Of a stretch of DNA of 64,000 nucleotides, positions 44,226 through 53,183 are shown one piece after another. This stretch comes from Sphingomonas endolithica. Its GTDB lineage: Bacteria > Pseudomonadota > Alphaproteobacteria > Sphingomonadales > Sphingomonadaceae. Below the pieces are notes generated by a model. That model searched no databases. It worked only from the letters and a program-made list of their open reading frames with translations, and had not been told where the DNA came from. The stretch lies in assembly GCF_025231525.1 (NCBI RefSeq), contig NZ_CP103057.1:1815001-1879000 (forward strand), written 5' to 3'. The position numbers and the translations under genes were made by a program. How positions within the stretch are numbered: the first letter of the stretch is position 1; every line of letters starts with the position of its first letter.

Positions 44226-44855
44226 TCAGCTCGAGGGATGCTCGATCTTGGCACGGAGCGTTCTGTTCTCTGCCTCGAGCGCTCGCAGCTTCGCTCGAAA
44301 CGGGGCTAGCGCCGTTTCCAGTTCTCGCTCGGTATAGCGCGGCGTTATGTGCTGCGGGCAGTTCCAGTCGAACGCCTCTATCGTGATAATCAGGCCGCGC
44401 TCCGCCTCCGCATGGTAGCCGTCGCGCAGCGGCTCTAGCAAATCCGCATCGCTGTCCACCGCGATAGCGCGAGCGCGGCCGAGCAGCTTGAGGCGTCGGC
44501 GGTTAGGGTAGTCGACGAGGAACAAGGCTACTCGGTCGTCCCCGACGAGGTTGCCGACAGTGACATACTGTCTGTTACCGCGAAAGTCCGCGAAGCCGAT
44601 CGTGCGATCGTTGATTGCCCTGAGGAAGCCGGCGGGCCCACCACGATGCTGTACATACGGCCAACCCGTCTCCGAGACCGTGGCGATGTAGAAGCTGTCA
44701 CGCGCGGCAATGAAATTACGCTCAGCATCGGTCAATCGGTCATCGCCGGCGGTGTCCGCAGCGGCAAAGCGGGCGTAGGCGGCGCGCGAGCCCAGTTGCT
44801 GCTGAACAGCCTGCACCTGCGGGGTGAACATCAGGTCGGCGAAGTTGTGGGTCAC
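44226..44855 (-). CDS. Pyridoxamine 5'-phosphate oxidase-like flavoprotein
   Basis: 209 residues. FIAARDSFYIATVSETGWPY and HRGGPAGFLRAIND, then FADFRGNRQYVTVGNLVGDD and FLVDYPNRRRLKLLGRAR, form the split-barrel FMN-binding fold of the PNPOx-like group used for broad flavin or F420/haem-linked reactions. The C-terminus (ELETALAPFRAKLRALEAEN) is a coiled coil not part of the core fold, perhaps for oligomerisation. Not true PdxH by length and motifs. Convergent with the hydrolase. Confidence 0.87.
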   Translation of the reverse strand: MTHNFADLMFTPQVQAVQQQLGSRAAYARFAAADTAGDDRLTDAERNFIAARDSFYIATVSETGWPYVQHRGGPAGFLRAINDRTIGFADFRGNRQYVTVGNLVGDDRVALFLVDYPNRRRLKLLGRARAIAVDSDADLLEPLRDGYHAEAERGLIITIEAFDWNCPQHITPRYTERELETALAPFRAKLRALEAENRTLRAKIEHPSS

Positions 44856-44965
44856 AGTCTATCCCCTTGGATACCATTACGCGGTGTCACGGCAAGATCC
44901 CTTGGGACGGCTTAGGAGCTCGCCTCGACCAACAGTAGCGCCCCACCGAAGCCTGGGCTCGCCGA

Positions 44966-45751
44966 TCACCTGCCACCAGTCGGTTCGATACGCGTGGCGC
45001 GGGCGTGTCTTGGCACGCTGGGTAGCCGGAGCGTCACGACAGTTCCGACGCCAACACGCGTTTCGAGCTCCACCATCCCGCCTGCGGCGCGTGTGAAATC
45101 CGCCACCATCGCGAGACCGATGCCCGATCCCTGGCCTGGCGGCCGCGTGGTGAAGCGGGGTTCAAAGGCGCGTGCTGCTATCTCAGCAGTCATTCCGCAA
45201 CCGGTGTCGCCGATGCGCATCACCACCGACGGCGCGCCTCCCAGCGACGGCGCGTCGCAGGTCACGGTCAGCGCCATGCGACCACCGTCCGGCATCGCAC
45301 GAACAGCGTTGCCAACGATGTTCAGAAGCACATCGTCGAGCGCTTCCGCGGCGCAGAGAACATCGGGAACCTCCTCATCCACGAGAAACTCGACGACGAT
45401 GGTAGATCCGGCGAACAGCAATATGGTATCGCGCAGGCGCTCCAGCCGTTCAGAGATTGAGACAGGAGCACCACGGGGTTGTTCGTCTCTGCCACCGTCG
45501 GCAATCTGACGGCTCAGCCGACTGGCACGCGTCAACGATGTCTGGGCGCCGTTGAGAAGGACTGACAGCGACGCCGACGCATCGTCGCCGACCGCCCTTT
45601 GAATCAATCCGAAGGCGCTCGTTATCACCTGCAGATGGTTGCAGAGGTCGTGCGCCAGGAAGGCCGCATCTTTTTGGGCTGCCACGCTCACTGGTCCGCT
45701 CTGATCACCCACGCCAGCGGGGCCGACGCGTTGTGCATCATCGCTGATCAC
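44966..45751 (-). CDS. Cytosolic sensor histidine kinase coupled to an SDR gene
   Basis: 261 residues from the GTG at 45751, chosen because AAGGAGG lies 8 nt upstream and GTGA overlaps the SDR stop. His box FLAHDLCNHLQVITSAFGLI, N-box NIVGNAVRAM, GDTGCGM and GSGIGLAMV. No membrane segment or sensor domain precedes the His box beyond ~30 residues, and no response regulator is adjacent. Such a bare kinase must receive its signal from a partner protein; the coupled dehydrogenase is the obvious neighbour. Confidence 0.87.
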   Translation of the reverse strand: MISDDAQRVGPAGVGDQSGPVSVAAQKDAAFLAHDLCNHLQVITSAFGLIQRAVGDDASASLSVLLNGAQTSLTRASRLSRQIADGGRDEQPRGAPVSISERLERLRDTILLFAGSTIVVEFLVDEEVPDVLCAAEALDDVLLNIVGNAVRAMPDGGRMALTVTCDAPSLGGAPSVVMRIGDTGCGMTAEIAARAFEPRFTTRPPGQGSGIGLAMVADFTRAAGGMVELETRVGVGTVVTLRLPSVPRHARATRIEPTGGR

Positions 45752-46677
45752 TTGCTGGCCTCCTTGATCAGCCGCCGTGACACGTCCCACAATCTCGCGG
45801 CATTGTCGGGATCAAGCGCGTAGGCGGCATAACCGCCGGTGAAGTCTGTTGGGCGACGAGCAACCTTTTCTGCCTCATTGCAGTCTTCAAAATATCGGCC
45901 GCTGATGCCGTCCAGCAGAGGCGACGCCGCCAGCAAGATAGTAGTGGCGGCGCCCTGCTCAGGTGTCTTCCGACGTTCGGGCGGGGTTTTCAGGCCGCCG
46001 GTATGCTTCTGGAGCCCGGTCGCGATGGCACCGGGGTTCAACGCGTTCGAAAGAATGCCGTCGCTGGACCATTGTTGCGTAATTCCAACCGACAGCAGCG
46101 CCGCCGCCGACTTCGACTGCCCGTAGGCGCCGATCGGGGTGTAGGGCACGAAATCAAAGCCAAGATCATCGAAGATGACTGGCGAGAAGAAGTGTCCGCT
46201 TGAGCTTACCGACACGACGCGCGCGCCGTTCGCCGCTGCAAGATAGCGGTGCAGCCCCAGCGTCAGCGCGAAGTGACCGAGATAATTAGTGCCGAATTGA
46301 AGCTCGAATCCTTGTGAGCTCCGCTCGAGTTCCGGCACAGCCATGATGCCGGCATTGTTGATCAAAACATGGAGGGGACCTGCCCAATCACTCACGAACG
46401 ATCGGACTGAGCGGAGATCCGATATATCAAGCTGCCGCACCTCGATTGCTGAATTGCCGATCGCCCTCCGAAGTTCCTCGGCAACCGGCTTACCGGCTTC
46501 AGGGCGCCGCACTGCCAGCGTAATTTCTGCACCCGCTCTCGCCAGCACCCGTGCGGTTTCCAGGCCGATCCCAGCCGCGCCCCCCGTAATTAGGATGCGC
46601 TTGCCGCTGAGATCAATTCCCCTCGCTACTTCTGCGGCCGTCGATTGAAATCCGAATGGAGTGGTGAGACGCTGCAT
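45748..46677 (-). CDS. Short-chain dehydrogenase (retinol dehydrogenase/WWOX-like)
   Basis: 309 residues: TGGAAGIGLETARVLARAGA (dinucleotide binding), INNAGIM, catalytic Ser in VVSVSSSG, and YGQSKSAAALL (YxxxK). Length and the C-terminal extension match the light-dependent-protochlorophyllide/retinol-dehydrogenase-like SDRs. The stop overlaps the kinase start, with a strong ribosome binding site for the kinase inside the gene's last codons. Confidence 0.92.
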   Translation of the reverse strand: MQRLTTPFGFQSTAAEVARGIDLSGKRILITGGAAGIGLETARVLARAGAEITLAVRRPEAGKPVAEELRRAIGNSAIEVRQLDISDLRSVRSFVSDWAGPLHVLINNAGIMAVPELERSSQGFELQFGTNYLGHFALTLGLHRYLAAANGARVVSVSSSGHFFSPVIFDDLGFDFVPYTPIGAYGQSKSAAALLSVGITQQWSSDGILSNALNPGAIATGLQKHTGGLKTPPERRKTPEQGAATTILLAASPLLDGISGRYFEDCNEAEKVARRPTDFTGGYAAYALDPDNAARLWDVSRRLIKEASK

Positions 46678-46870
46678 AACTTCCTCGTGCGCTGGGACGG
46701 GGTGCTGATCCTAATACCTTGATGACAAAGTAACCTGGCGAACTGGTAGTGAATATCTGTTGGATCTTGCGAGCTCTGCCGTTTGCGAAATCAGGACTTC
46801 ACCTTCACGCTGGCAATGTCTGGCGCGAAGCCAGCGGCCCAGCACAAAATTTTCGACTAGTGCTGCAAGC

Positions 46871-46915
46871 GGTACTGTCGGACTAACCACAATTTGGTTC
46901 GTTCGTTCGGACGCG
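46871..46915 (+). repeat. Isolated left end of a 182-bp-family short element
   Basis: GGTACTGTCGGACTAACCAC with AACCACA-A-TTTGGTT subterminal palindrome and TTCGTTCGGACG match the left end of the copies at 18631 and 21316. The following bases no longer align well, and IS6 copy D begins at 47070. Probably a remnant. Confidence 0.6.
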
Positions 46916-47069
46916 TCCGACCGTAGCCGAACCGGAGCTCGGGGGATCACTCCCGATAATCATGAATGTCTTGAATTGGGCGCATAGCGGACGTTTGATA
47001 CCGCACCGCCAGATAGCATTCGACTTATGCTGCAAGCAGAGCATTGGTGTGCCCGTGAACGCCGGCGGG

Positions 47070-47903
47070 GGTGCTGTCAGTCTAATGCGAACCGCTCTCC
47101 ACACGATGCACTCTGGTCTTTGAGCGCGATTGCCTAGCTCGCCACCTGACCCCACTCAGCCAGTGCGGCTGAGCGGCGTTCCTTGTAGGTCTGGCGGTCG
47201 ACGAGATGGCGTTCGAGATTGAAGTGGTTGTGGACGTTGGCGTGCACGCTGGCAAACTTCTGTAGCGACTTCATCCGCCTGAACCTGAGCATCGCTCGCT
47301 CCCTTCTTCGGAACGAGAGGTGGCTGTTCTCAACCCGGTTGTTGGCCCAGCGTCCGACCTCCTGCTTCTGCTCGTTACCCAGCTCTTTCATTGCTGCACG
47401 ATAAGAGCGCAGGCCGTCGGTGGTGATTGCCTCAGGGCTGCCGTGACGCTTCAGCGCCTTCTTCATGAAGCGTAGCGCTGCCTCCTTGTCGCGGGTCCTG
47501 GTGATGTAGCTCTCGAGGATCTCGCCTTCGTGATCGACCGCTCGCCAGAGGTAGACCATCTCGCCATTCAGCTTCACGTACATCTCGTCCAGGTGCCAGC
47601 GCCAGTGCCAAAACCGCGCATTCGCGAAATACGCTGCCGGCGTATGTCGCCTGCGAACATCGGCCCGAACCTGTTCCACCACATCCGCACCGTCTCGTGG
47701 CAGATGTCGATACCGCGCTCGAACAGCAGATCCTCAACGTTCCTGAGTGACAGCGGAAACCGCACGTACATCATTACCACCAGGCGGATCACCTCGGGTG
47801 ATGAGTTGAAGTAGCGAAACGGGCCGGCAGGCTTGCGGGGGCGAGGCATGCCGATCCCTACCCCACCCCGCCTAACGATCGGTGCATTTGCTCTGACAGA
47901 GCC
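47070..47903 (-). mobile_element. IS6-family insertion sequence, copy D
   Basis: 834 bp with ends GGTGCTGTCAGTCTAATGCG and (complement) GGCTCTGTCAGAGCAAATGC. The transposase is frameshifted. Flanks CCGGCGGG and GTGGAGCG do not match. Its right end abuts the coding frame of a beheaded HNH gene. Confidence 0.92.
47134..47849 (-). pseudogene. IS6-family transposase, copy D, frameshifted
   Basis: From the ATG at 47849: MPRPRKPAGPFRYFNSSPEV and the helix-turn-helix are as in copy C, but at about 47607-47620 one base is missing near the codons for the RGFRHWRWHLDE segment. The second frame then carries HLDEMYVKLNGE, ITTDGLRSY and RVENSH to the stop. All DDE residues exist but in two frames. Confidence 0.88.
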
Positions 47904-48134
47904 GTGGAGCGACATCACGTTGTACCGAAGAGCGAAGGCGGCACGCGAACTGTGCCAGTGCACCCGATCTGCCATCGCACTATCCATGCCTTTGTGGCGA
48001 ACCGCGACTTAGCCACATCTTACGCAACGATGGATCAGCTGCGGGAACGGGACGATGTGCGTCGCTACTTGCGGTGGATTGCCAACAAGCCTCCTGGCTT
48101 TCGAGCCCCAACGCGGCGACGAAACGCGTATTGA
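47904..48134 (+). pseudogene. HNH-type protein, N-terminus removed by IS6 copy D
   Basis: The frame starts exactly at the IS edge with ERHHVVPKSEGGTRTVPVHP, then ICHRTIHAFVANRDL and DDVRRYLRWIANKPPGF. It aligns with residues after the zinc-binding CWLCGRP of the intact paralogue at 50963 (WHHPVPKSRGGRDVVPMHPI). The Cys pair and everything before it are missing, so this is a 3' fragment even though the frame is open. Confidence 0.75.
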
Positions 48135-48324
48135 ACTACACGCCGAGATCGAAAGTCGCTTCGCAGCCTCCAAGCTGATCCCCTTCGCGTGATGGTCTTA
48201 GCTCGGTCTGGCCGCCACCGCGGATCCGCTTCCGTTGCGAATTCGAGATTGCAGTGGATTAGATAACAAAGTGGCAACCCTGCGAACCGGACCGACACTG
48301 CTGCCGGTCTGGTTCACTTTGGAG

Positions 48325-48855
48325 TTACGCCGTGAGGCGTGACCGCCGCGAGCTGTGCCCGCCGTTGCGATACAGGATGTCGGTTACGGTCTCAGCCGAC
48401 ACAGCATCGGAACTCGAGTCGACTGATACGAGGACGCCACCGCGACCAAGATGGTCGTCATAGTAGCCGGAGTCCTCCTCATTGATGCCATGCGACATCA
48501 ACGTCTCGTTGACCGTACCCGCAGCGGCACCAGCGGCGGCACCGATCGCCATTGCGCCAGGCAATGCCGATGCGGCAATGGCGCCGGCCGCAACCAGAGG
48601 TCCAACCCCGGGGATTGCAAGCGCCGCCACGCCAAGCCCGGCGCCGAGTGCACCGCCGCCCAAAATGCCACGCATGATGCTGCCATGGCCGTCATCGGTG
48701 ACCTCACCGTCGCCGCCAGCGGTGCTGGTCACGCCGTCGTTTCTGGCTACGATCGACAGTGCGCGATCGGGCACGCCCGCCTGGCGCAGTTCCGCTACCG
48801 CGCGATCGGCTTCGGCCGGTGTGTCGAAGATGGCAGATGCCAAATTGGTGTTCAT
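48325..48855 (-). CDS. General stress (YflT/DUF1269-like) glycine-zipper membrane protein
   Basis: 176 residues: N-terminal AIFDTPAEADRAVAELRQAG (the small-domain pattern of heat-induced YflT-like proteins), then a Gly/Ala-rich hydrophobic core (GGGALGAGLGVAALAIPGVG, AIGAAAGAAAGTV) and a second soluble part GGVLVSVDSSSDAVSAETV. Such proteins are usual members of general-stress regulons in sphingomonads. 17 bp downstream of the GlsB-like gene, same strand, so one operon. Confidence 0.8.
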   Translation of the reverse strand: MNTNLASAIFDTPAEADRAVAELRQAGVPDRALSIVARNDGVTSTAGGDGEVTDDGHGSIMRGILGGGALGAGLGVAALAIPGVGPLVAAGAIAASALPGAMAIGAAAGAAAGTVNETLMSHGINEEDSGYYDDHLGRGGVLVSVDSSSDAVSAETVTDILYRNGGHSSRRSRLTA

Positions 48856-48872
48856 GTCTTGATCTCCTGAGA

Positions 48873-49142
48873 TTAACGTACCGAGCCGCGGCGAAACAAG
48901 TTGATGATCGCCAGCAGGACGATCGCGCCGATCAGCGACACCAGCACCGACTGGATCGAGATAGCGCCGCTGGTGATGGGTGCGCCGCCGATCAGCGGGG
49001 TCACGATGAACCCGGCCAGCATTGCGCCGACGATGCCAACGACGATGTTGAGTATGATACCTTGTTGGCCGTCTGTGCGCATGATCATGCTGGCGACCCA
49101 GCCGATCAGTCCACCGACTACAAGAAGAACGATAAGGCCCAT
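48873..49142 (-). CDS. GlsB/YeaQ/YmgE family stress membrane protein
   Basis: 89 residues from the ATG at 49142 (AAAGGAA upstream): MGLIVLLVVGGLIGWVASMI, GIILNIVVGIVGAMLAGFIV and VLVSLIGAIVLLAIINLFRR, three membrane helices with the conserved GGLIGWVAS and NIVVGIVGA glycine motifs. Transglycosylase-associated family; role in stress unknown. Cotranscribed with the YflT-like gene. Confidence 0.92.
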   Translation of the reverse strand: MGLIVLLVVGGLIGWVASMIMRTDGQQGIILNIVVGIVGAMLAGFIVTPLIGGAPITSGAISIQSVLVSLIGAIVLLAIINLFRRGSVR

Positions 49143-49301
49143 GGCTTTTCCTTTCGCGAGTTTGCGTGGTGACTGAACATCGGTCGGCTCACGAATGTTC
49201 ATATGCAAGGTCGTGGACCGCTACGCACGGTTGGTGCTCCAGCACTAAGAGCGTTGATGCAGGTCGATGGAACAGCGGGGCGCGTCGGGCGCTTGGATGA
49301 C

Positions 49302-50768
49302 ATGACAAGCACCGCTCAAAGCCAAAGCCAGCCGACCCTTCGCCACCTCGATCAACTCATGGCACAATTGCTCGACGGCGTGATCCTGATCGATGCCACC
49401 GGCGTCATATTGAGTGCCAACGCCGCTGCGCTGCGCATGCACGGCGTACAAGCCCTTGAGCAAATGGGTAAGACAGCCGAAGGCTACGCACAGCTTTTCA
49501 CGCTATACACCGCCCACCATCGCGCGATGAAGCACCGGGAATATCCGTTGTTTCGCCTGCTCGCGGGCGAGTCCTTTCCTGACCTGGTCGTCGAAGTCGC
49601 ACCCGCCGGCGACGGCGAGGTACGATGGGTGCATCAGGTCCGCGACGTCGTGATGAACGTCGATGGTGGCGAAGCCGACTATCTGGCGCTGGTCATCAAC
49701 GATGTGTCTGAGCGCTTTGACGCGGAAGCCCGGTTTAAGGCGATGTTCAGCGCCAATCCCGCGCCCGCCATTGTGGTGCGATTGTTCGATCAGCGCGTCA
49801 TTCAGGTGAACCCAGGCTTCGAGACGTTGACCGACTTCACTCCGGAAGCGTTGGTCGGCAAGTCGTTATTCGGCCTCGATCTGCTCCGCGGCATCGCCGA
49901 CCGGGGCGCCTTTAGGCGCCACATCGAAAAGGGCGAGGTCGTCATGCAGACGGAGGCTGAGCTACGGGTCGCTAATGGATCGACGCGCCGGGTCTTGTTC
50001 GCCGCCCAGCCGATCGACGTCACTGCGGACGACGCGCTTCTTTTCACTTTCGCCGACCTGGAGCCGCGGCGACAAGCCGAAAAGGCGCTGGCAGCCAGTG
50101 AGCATCATCTTCTTGCGATATTCGAGATGGCGCCTGTCGCGATGATCGTCACGCGTGATGCCGATCACCGGATATCTACGGTCAACGCGGCCTTTCGCCA
50201 GCTCACAGGTCACGAAACGGAAGCGGTCGGTCGGACACCAGATGAATTGAAGCTCTGGAGCCGTGTTGAGCAACGCGAAGCGCTCGAACATGATCTTGCC
50301 GAACAAGGGCGTGTGCGAGATCGCGACGGTAAACTCCTGTCGACGACGGGCACCGAAATCGACTGCCTGGTATCAGCGGAGACGATCTGCGTGGACGGCG
50401 CAGCCTGCTCGCTCTGGGTTTATCAGGACGTGACCGAGCGCAAGCAGACCGAGCGTGAGCTCGCTGATGCGATCGAGGAGGTGATGAAGGATACGAACTG
50501 GCTCAGCCATTCTATCCTCGACAAGCTCGCCACTTTGCGTCGCCCCGAAGTCCGGGTGCCCGCCGCCAACCTGAGCCCTCGAGAGCGCGAAATTCTCGAG
50601 CTGATCTGTGATGACCTGGACGACAGCTCGATTGCCGAGCGACTAAAGCTCTCGCGCAATACTGTGCGTAACCACGTCGCTCGGCTGTACGCAAAGATCG
50701 GTGTCAACCGTCGCAGCGGCGCGGTCGTTTGGGGCCGTGAACGCGGGATGAGTACTCGCCGAGACTAA
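49302..50768 (+). CDS. PAS-PAS-PAS one-component LuxR-type regulator
   Basis: About 488 residues from the ATG at 49302; in-frame ATGs at 49203 and 49257 are possible and none has a convincing ribosome binding site. Three PAS domains (LLDGVILIDATGVILSANAA; MFSANPAPAIVVRLFDQRVI; IFEMAPVAMIVTRDADHRIS), a helical linker, and a LuxR HTH (LSPREREILELICDDLDDSS, SRNTVRNHVARLYAKIGV). No kinase or receiver domain: signal sensing and DNA binding are in one protein. Divergent from the stress membrane operon, which it may control. Confidence 0.85.
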   Translation: MTSTAQSQSQPTLRHLDQLMAQLLDGVILIDATGVILSANAAALRMHGVQALEQMGKTAEGYAQLFTLYTAHHRAMKHREYPLFRLLAGESFPDLVVEVAPAGDGEVRWVHQVRDVVMNVDGGEADYLALVINDVSERFDAEARFKAMFSANPAPAIVVRLFDQRVIQVNPGFETLTDFTPEALVGKSLFGLDLLRGIADRGAFRRHIEKGEVVMQTEAELRVANGSTRRVLFAAQPIDVTADDALLFTFADLEPRRQAEKALAASEHHLLAIFEMAPVAMIVTRDADHRISTVNAAFRQLTGHETEAVGRTPDELKLWSRVEQREALEHDLAEQGRVRDRDGKLLSTTGTEIDCLVSAETICVDGAACSLWVYQDVTERKQTERELADAIEEVMKDTNWLSHSILDKLATLRRPEVRVPAANLSPREREILELICDDLDDSSIAERLKLSRNTVRNHVARLYAKIGVNRRSGAVVWGRERGMSTRRD

Positions 50769-50962
50769 GAGGGTGCTCAACTAAGCGCAGTCCGCCCCTT
50801 CGGCTGATTGACGCTCAACGACCCCATCGCCGATGCCGAACGTATCCGACATGACCATGTCTGTACGAAATGGCGTTTCCTGTCGGTCTTGATCAAACGC
50901 TTGTGTACTGGTGCCGATCGCGTCGGTCATGTCAGGCCGCGCAGGTACGGATTCATGAACGC

Positions 50963-51301
50963 ATGGCTCGCAAGCATTTGAAACACGGCGCCTTTGAAGA
51001 CCTGGATAGGGACGAAAAGGAAACAGTGACGGTAGCGAGGTGCTGGCTTTGTGGTCGGCCGACCGGCAAGACCATCGTCTGGCACCATCCCGTGCCAAAG
51101 AGCAGGGGCGGTCGCGACGTTGTGCCGATGCACCCTATTTGTCAGCAGACAGTGACAGCCAACTTCACGAATTCCGAGCTCGAACGTCACGGCATGAATG
51201 TGGAAGGGCTGCTCGCCGAGCCCGCCGTGCGTAGATTTGTCGACTGGGTTGCGAAAAAGGACTCCGATTTCACCGCTGGCACGACGAAGAAGCAGCGCTG
51301 A
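50963..51301 (+). CDS. HNH-type small nuclease-like protein
   Basis: 112 residues from the ATG at 50963. Zinc-type Cys pair CWLCGRPTGK, then WHHPVPKSRGGRDVVPMHPI and a Cys-containing ICQQTVTANF: an HNH/treble-clef arrangement, though the last His of a classical motif is replaced by Gln (ICQQ). C-terminal helix FVDWVAKKDSDF. The paralogue at 47904 keeps ICHR. The substitution may affect metal binding. Standalone gene; no phage or restriction partner seen. Confidence 0.7.
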   Translation: MARKHLKHGAFEDLDRDEKETVTVARCWLCGRPTGKTIVWHHPVPKSRGGRDVVPMHPICQQTVTANFTNSELERHGMNVEGLLAEPAVRRFVDWVAKKDSDFTAGTTKKQR

Positions 51302-51452
51302 TATGGATCTGGGATCCGTTGACCCCATTCTGGACGTTCAGGGCGTCTGTAGAGCGCGCTAGATCAAAAAGATGGTTCAGGAAGCGGAAAAGCTCAAATT
51401 GGCGTTTGCCAGACGAGGGCACGAGACGCGGCGCTGTATTTTGGCGTGGCAG

Positions 51453-52319
51453 TCACTTCTGAATGGCGATGGAGTACGTGATCCGCTCGGCGGTTGCCGC
51501 CTTGATCGTGATGACAAGGTCCTTGATCAGGACCGGGCGTTCGCGCGGGTCCGCCGCTTGCATCTGGCCGGAACCGGGGTGGACCAGGTCATCGATGGAA
51601 TAGCCTCGTATTTCGAATTGTAGCTGCCCGTCCTTGATGCCTTGGTAAGCGACATCGTAAATCCGGCCCACTTCGTCAGACGAGTAATCGGCCGGATTCG
51701 GCACCTGCGGCCCCTTCGAATAATCGCGCGGCGGGACCATCGGCTGCCCTATCGCCACCGTTTGCGTCTGCCCGAAGGTGGCCGGTGCCGGGGCAGTCGA
51801 GCGGACCACCACCGTCGTAGGCGCCGCCGCCATCTTGTCGTGAAGCGCACGGGGCGTCAGGCTATTGCTGGCATCGCTCAGCAGCGCCTCTGTGAAGGCC
51901 GCATCGTCGATGCTGATCGGAAAGAAGCCCCCGGCGGCACGGCTCGCGTCATCCGCGCACACGAAGTCCAGTGCGGCATCGTCTAGGGGGTCGATAGCGT
52001 TTGTCATACCGGCTTTACGGCGGGTTGAGGTGTCGATCACCGCCTCATCGTAACCGAATTGCTGCACGCCTGCCCAGCCGATCTGCCGCTTGGCGCAATC
52101 GGCCTGCAGGAACTTGACCGCCATGGCGACCGGATTGTCGTGCTCACGGATGACGTCCTTGGACGAAAAAGCGATCGTGGATTTGCGGTGCTGAATTGAT
52201 TTTGCGTCGATGAACACCGCGCGGCCTTCGTCATGCGCCACATACCACCAGGGAGCAGCGCTCGCGGATGCCGGAAGAACCAGCGCAAGCGTTGCAAACA
52301 AGTCTCGGGGACGGCGCAT
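51453..52319 (-). CDS. Exported protein with surface-adhesin-E-like N-terminal domain
   Basis: 288 residues from the ATG at 52319 (GAAGGA upstream; an ATG five codons earlier lacks one). Signal peptide (DLFATLALVLPASASA), then WWYVAHDEGRAVFIDAKSIQ and FSSKDVIREHDNPVAMAVKF, the pattern of a small beta domain seen in surface-adhesin E-like proteins; a C-terminal half with SSDEVGRIYDVAYQGI and IKDLVITIKAATAERITYSI. Four Cys may form disulphides. The assignment is weak; function unknown. Confidence 0.55.
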   Translation of the reverse strand: MRRPRDLFATLALVLPASASAAPWWYVAHDEGRAVFIDAKSIQHRKSTIAFSSKDVIREHDNPVAMAVKFLQADCAKRQIGWAGVQQFGYDEAVIDTSTRRKAGMTNAIDPLDDAALDFVCADDASRAAGGFFPISIDDAAFTEALLSDASNSLTPRALHDKMAAAPTTVVVRSTAPAPATFGQTQTVAIGQPMVPPRDYSKGPQVPNPADYSSDEVGRIYDVAYQGIKDGQLQFEIRGYSIDDLVHPGSGQMQAADPRERPVLIKDLVITIKAATAERITYSIAIQK

Positions 52320-52444
52320 TCTTCGGTCCTTCATGGTCGCTTAGAAGGCGAGCTGCGCTTCAAGGAAACGATTCCTGCTGATGTACGCTAGCGACTTCTG
52401 AGCGCGACTAGCAACGACATTGCGGGGCGGTACGTTCATTGCCC

Positions 52445-52996
52445 ATGCCAGCAGATCCAGATCAAACCGCTACCATCGTCACCAGCCGTGCCATCCACGG
52501 CGGGCACGAGGAGGAGTTCGAACGTTGGGCTAAGGAACTTATGCGCCTCGCTCGCGCTGCGCCGGGTTATCGCGCCGCGATCCGCCTCGGTCAGACCGCC
52601 GGCTTTCAGCATCTGTTGTTTCGCTTTGACGATCAGAAAGCCGCTGAAGCGTGGCACACCGACGATACCCTCAGCGCTCATGTTGCCGCCGCCGACCGCT
52701 ATTCCACTGCGCTTCGCCAATCCGGAGCGGGCGATGGTGTCGCGTTCGAACTGCCTAGCGATGCGAGCGCGAGCAAGTGGAAGCGATTTGTCACGACATG
52801 GCTGACGGTGTTTCCGGTACTGCTCGTGATCAGTCTAGCGGCCCGCGCTGCATTGAAGGATGCGCCGTTGCCACTCCAGCTCCTGCCCTCATCACTGCTT
52901 CTCACAGCGACGCTACAATGGCTCATTCTTCCGCGCTTACAGCGCTATACTCGCTTCTGGCTACTGCAGGACAGCTCGGGGAGGCTGAAGACGTGA
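52445..52996 (+). CDS. Antibiotic-biosynthesis-monooxygenase-like domain with two membrane helices
   Basis: 183 residues. The first 100 are an ABM/dimeric ferredoxin-like fold (TIVTSRAIHGGHEEEFERWA, APGYRAAIRLGQTAGFQHLL, AAEAWHTDDTLSAH); then two helices (WLTVFPVLLVISLAARAAL, LLPSSLLLTATLQWLILPRL). Matches the ABM-plus-membrane protein group common in proteobacteria. Probable small-molecule or haem-related oxygenase; true role unknown. Divergent from the adhesin-like gene. Confidence 0.82.
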   Translation: MPADPDQTATIVTSRAIHGGHEEEFERWAKELMRLARAAPGYRAAIRLGQTAGFQHLLFRFDDQKAAEAWHTDDTLSAHVAAADRYSTALRQSGAGDGVAFELPSDASASKWKRFVTTWLTVFPVLLVISLAARAALKDAPLPLQLLPSSLLLTATLQWLILPRLQRYTRFWLLQDSSGRLKT

Positions 52997-53183
52997 GTGC
53001 GTAATGCCGCAGAACGCCGAATGCCGACTAAATAATTTAGCCGCCAACTTGACCAGAAGGGCAAGCTGCGTATCGGCGGGGTGTCGAGCAAAATTGCGGG
53101 ACGCCGTTTTGGGTCGAAGACGCTTGCTCCGGAGCGGCTTGAAACCGTTCCCTTTCCGTTCACCCGTTGCTAAGCCTTTGAAC

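Noticed and set aside
53004..53183. Longer N-terminus for dinB
   Set aside because: The extra 60 residues are Arg/Leu-rich without similarity to Y-family polymerases, whose N-terminus begins at the 53184 ATG.
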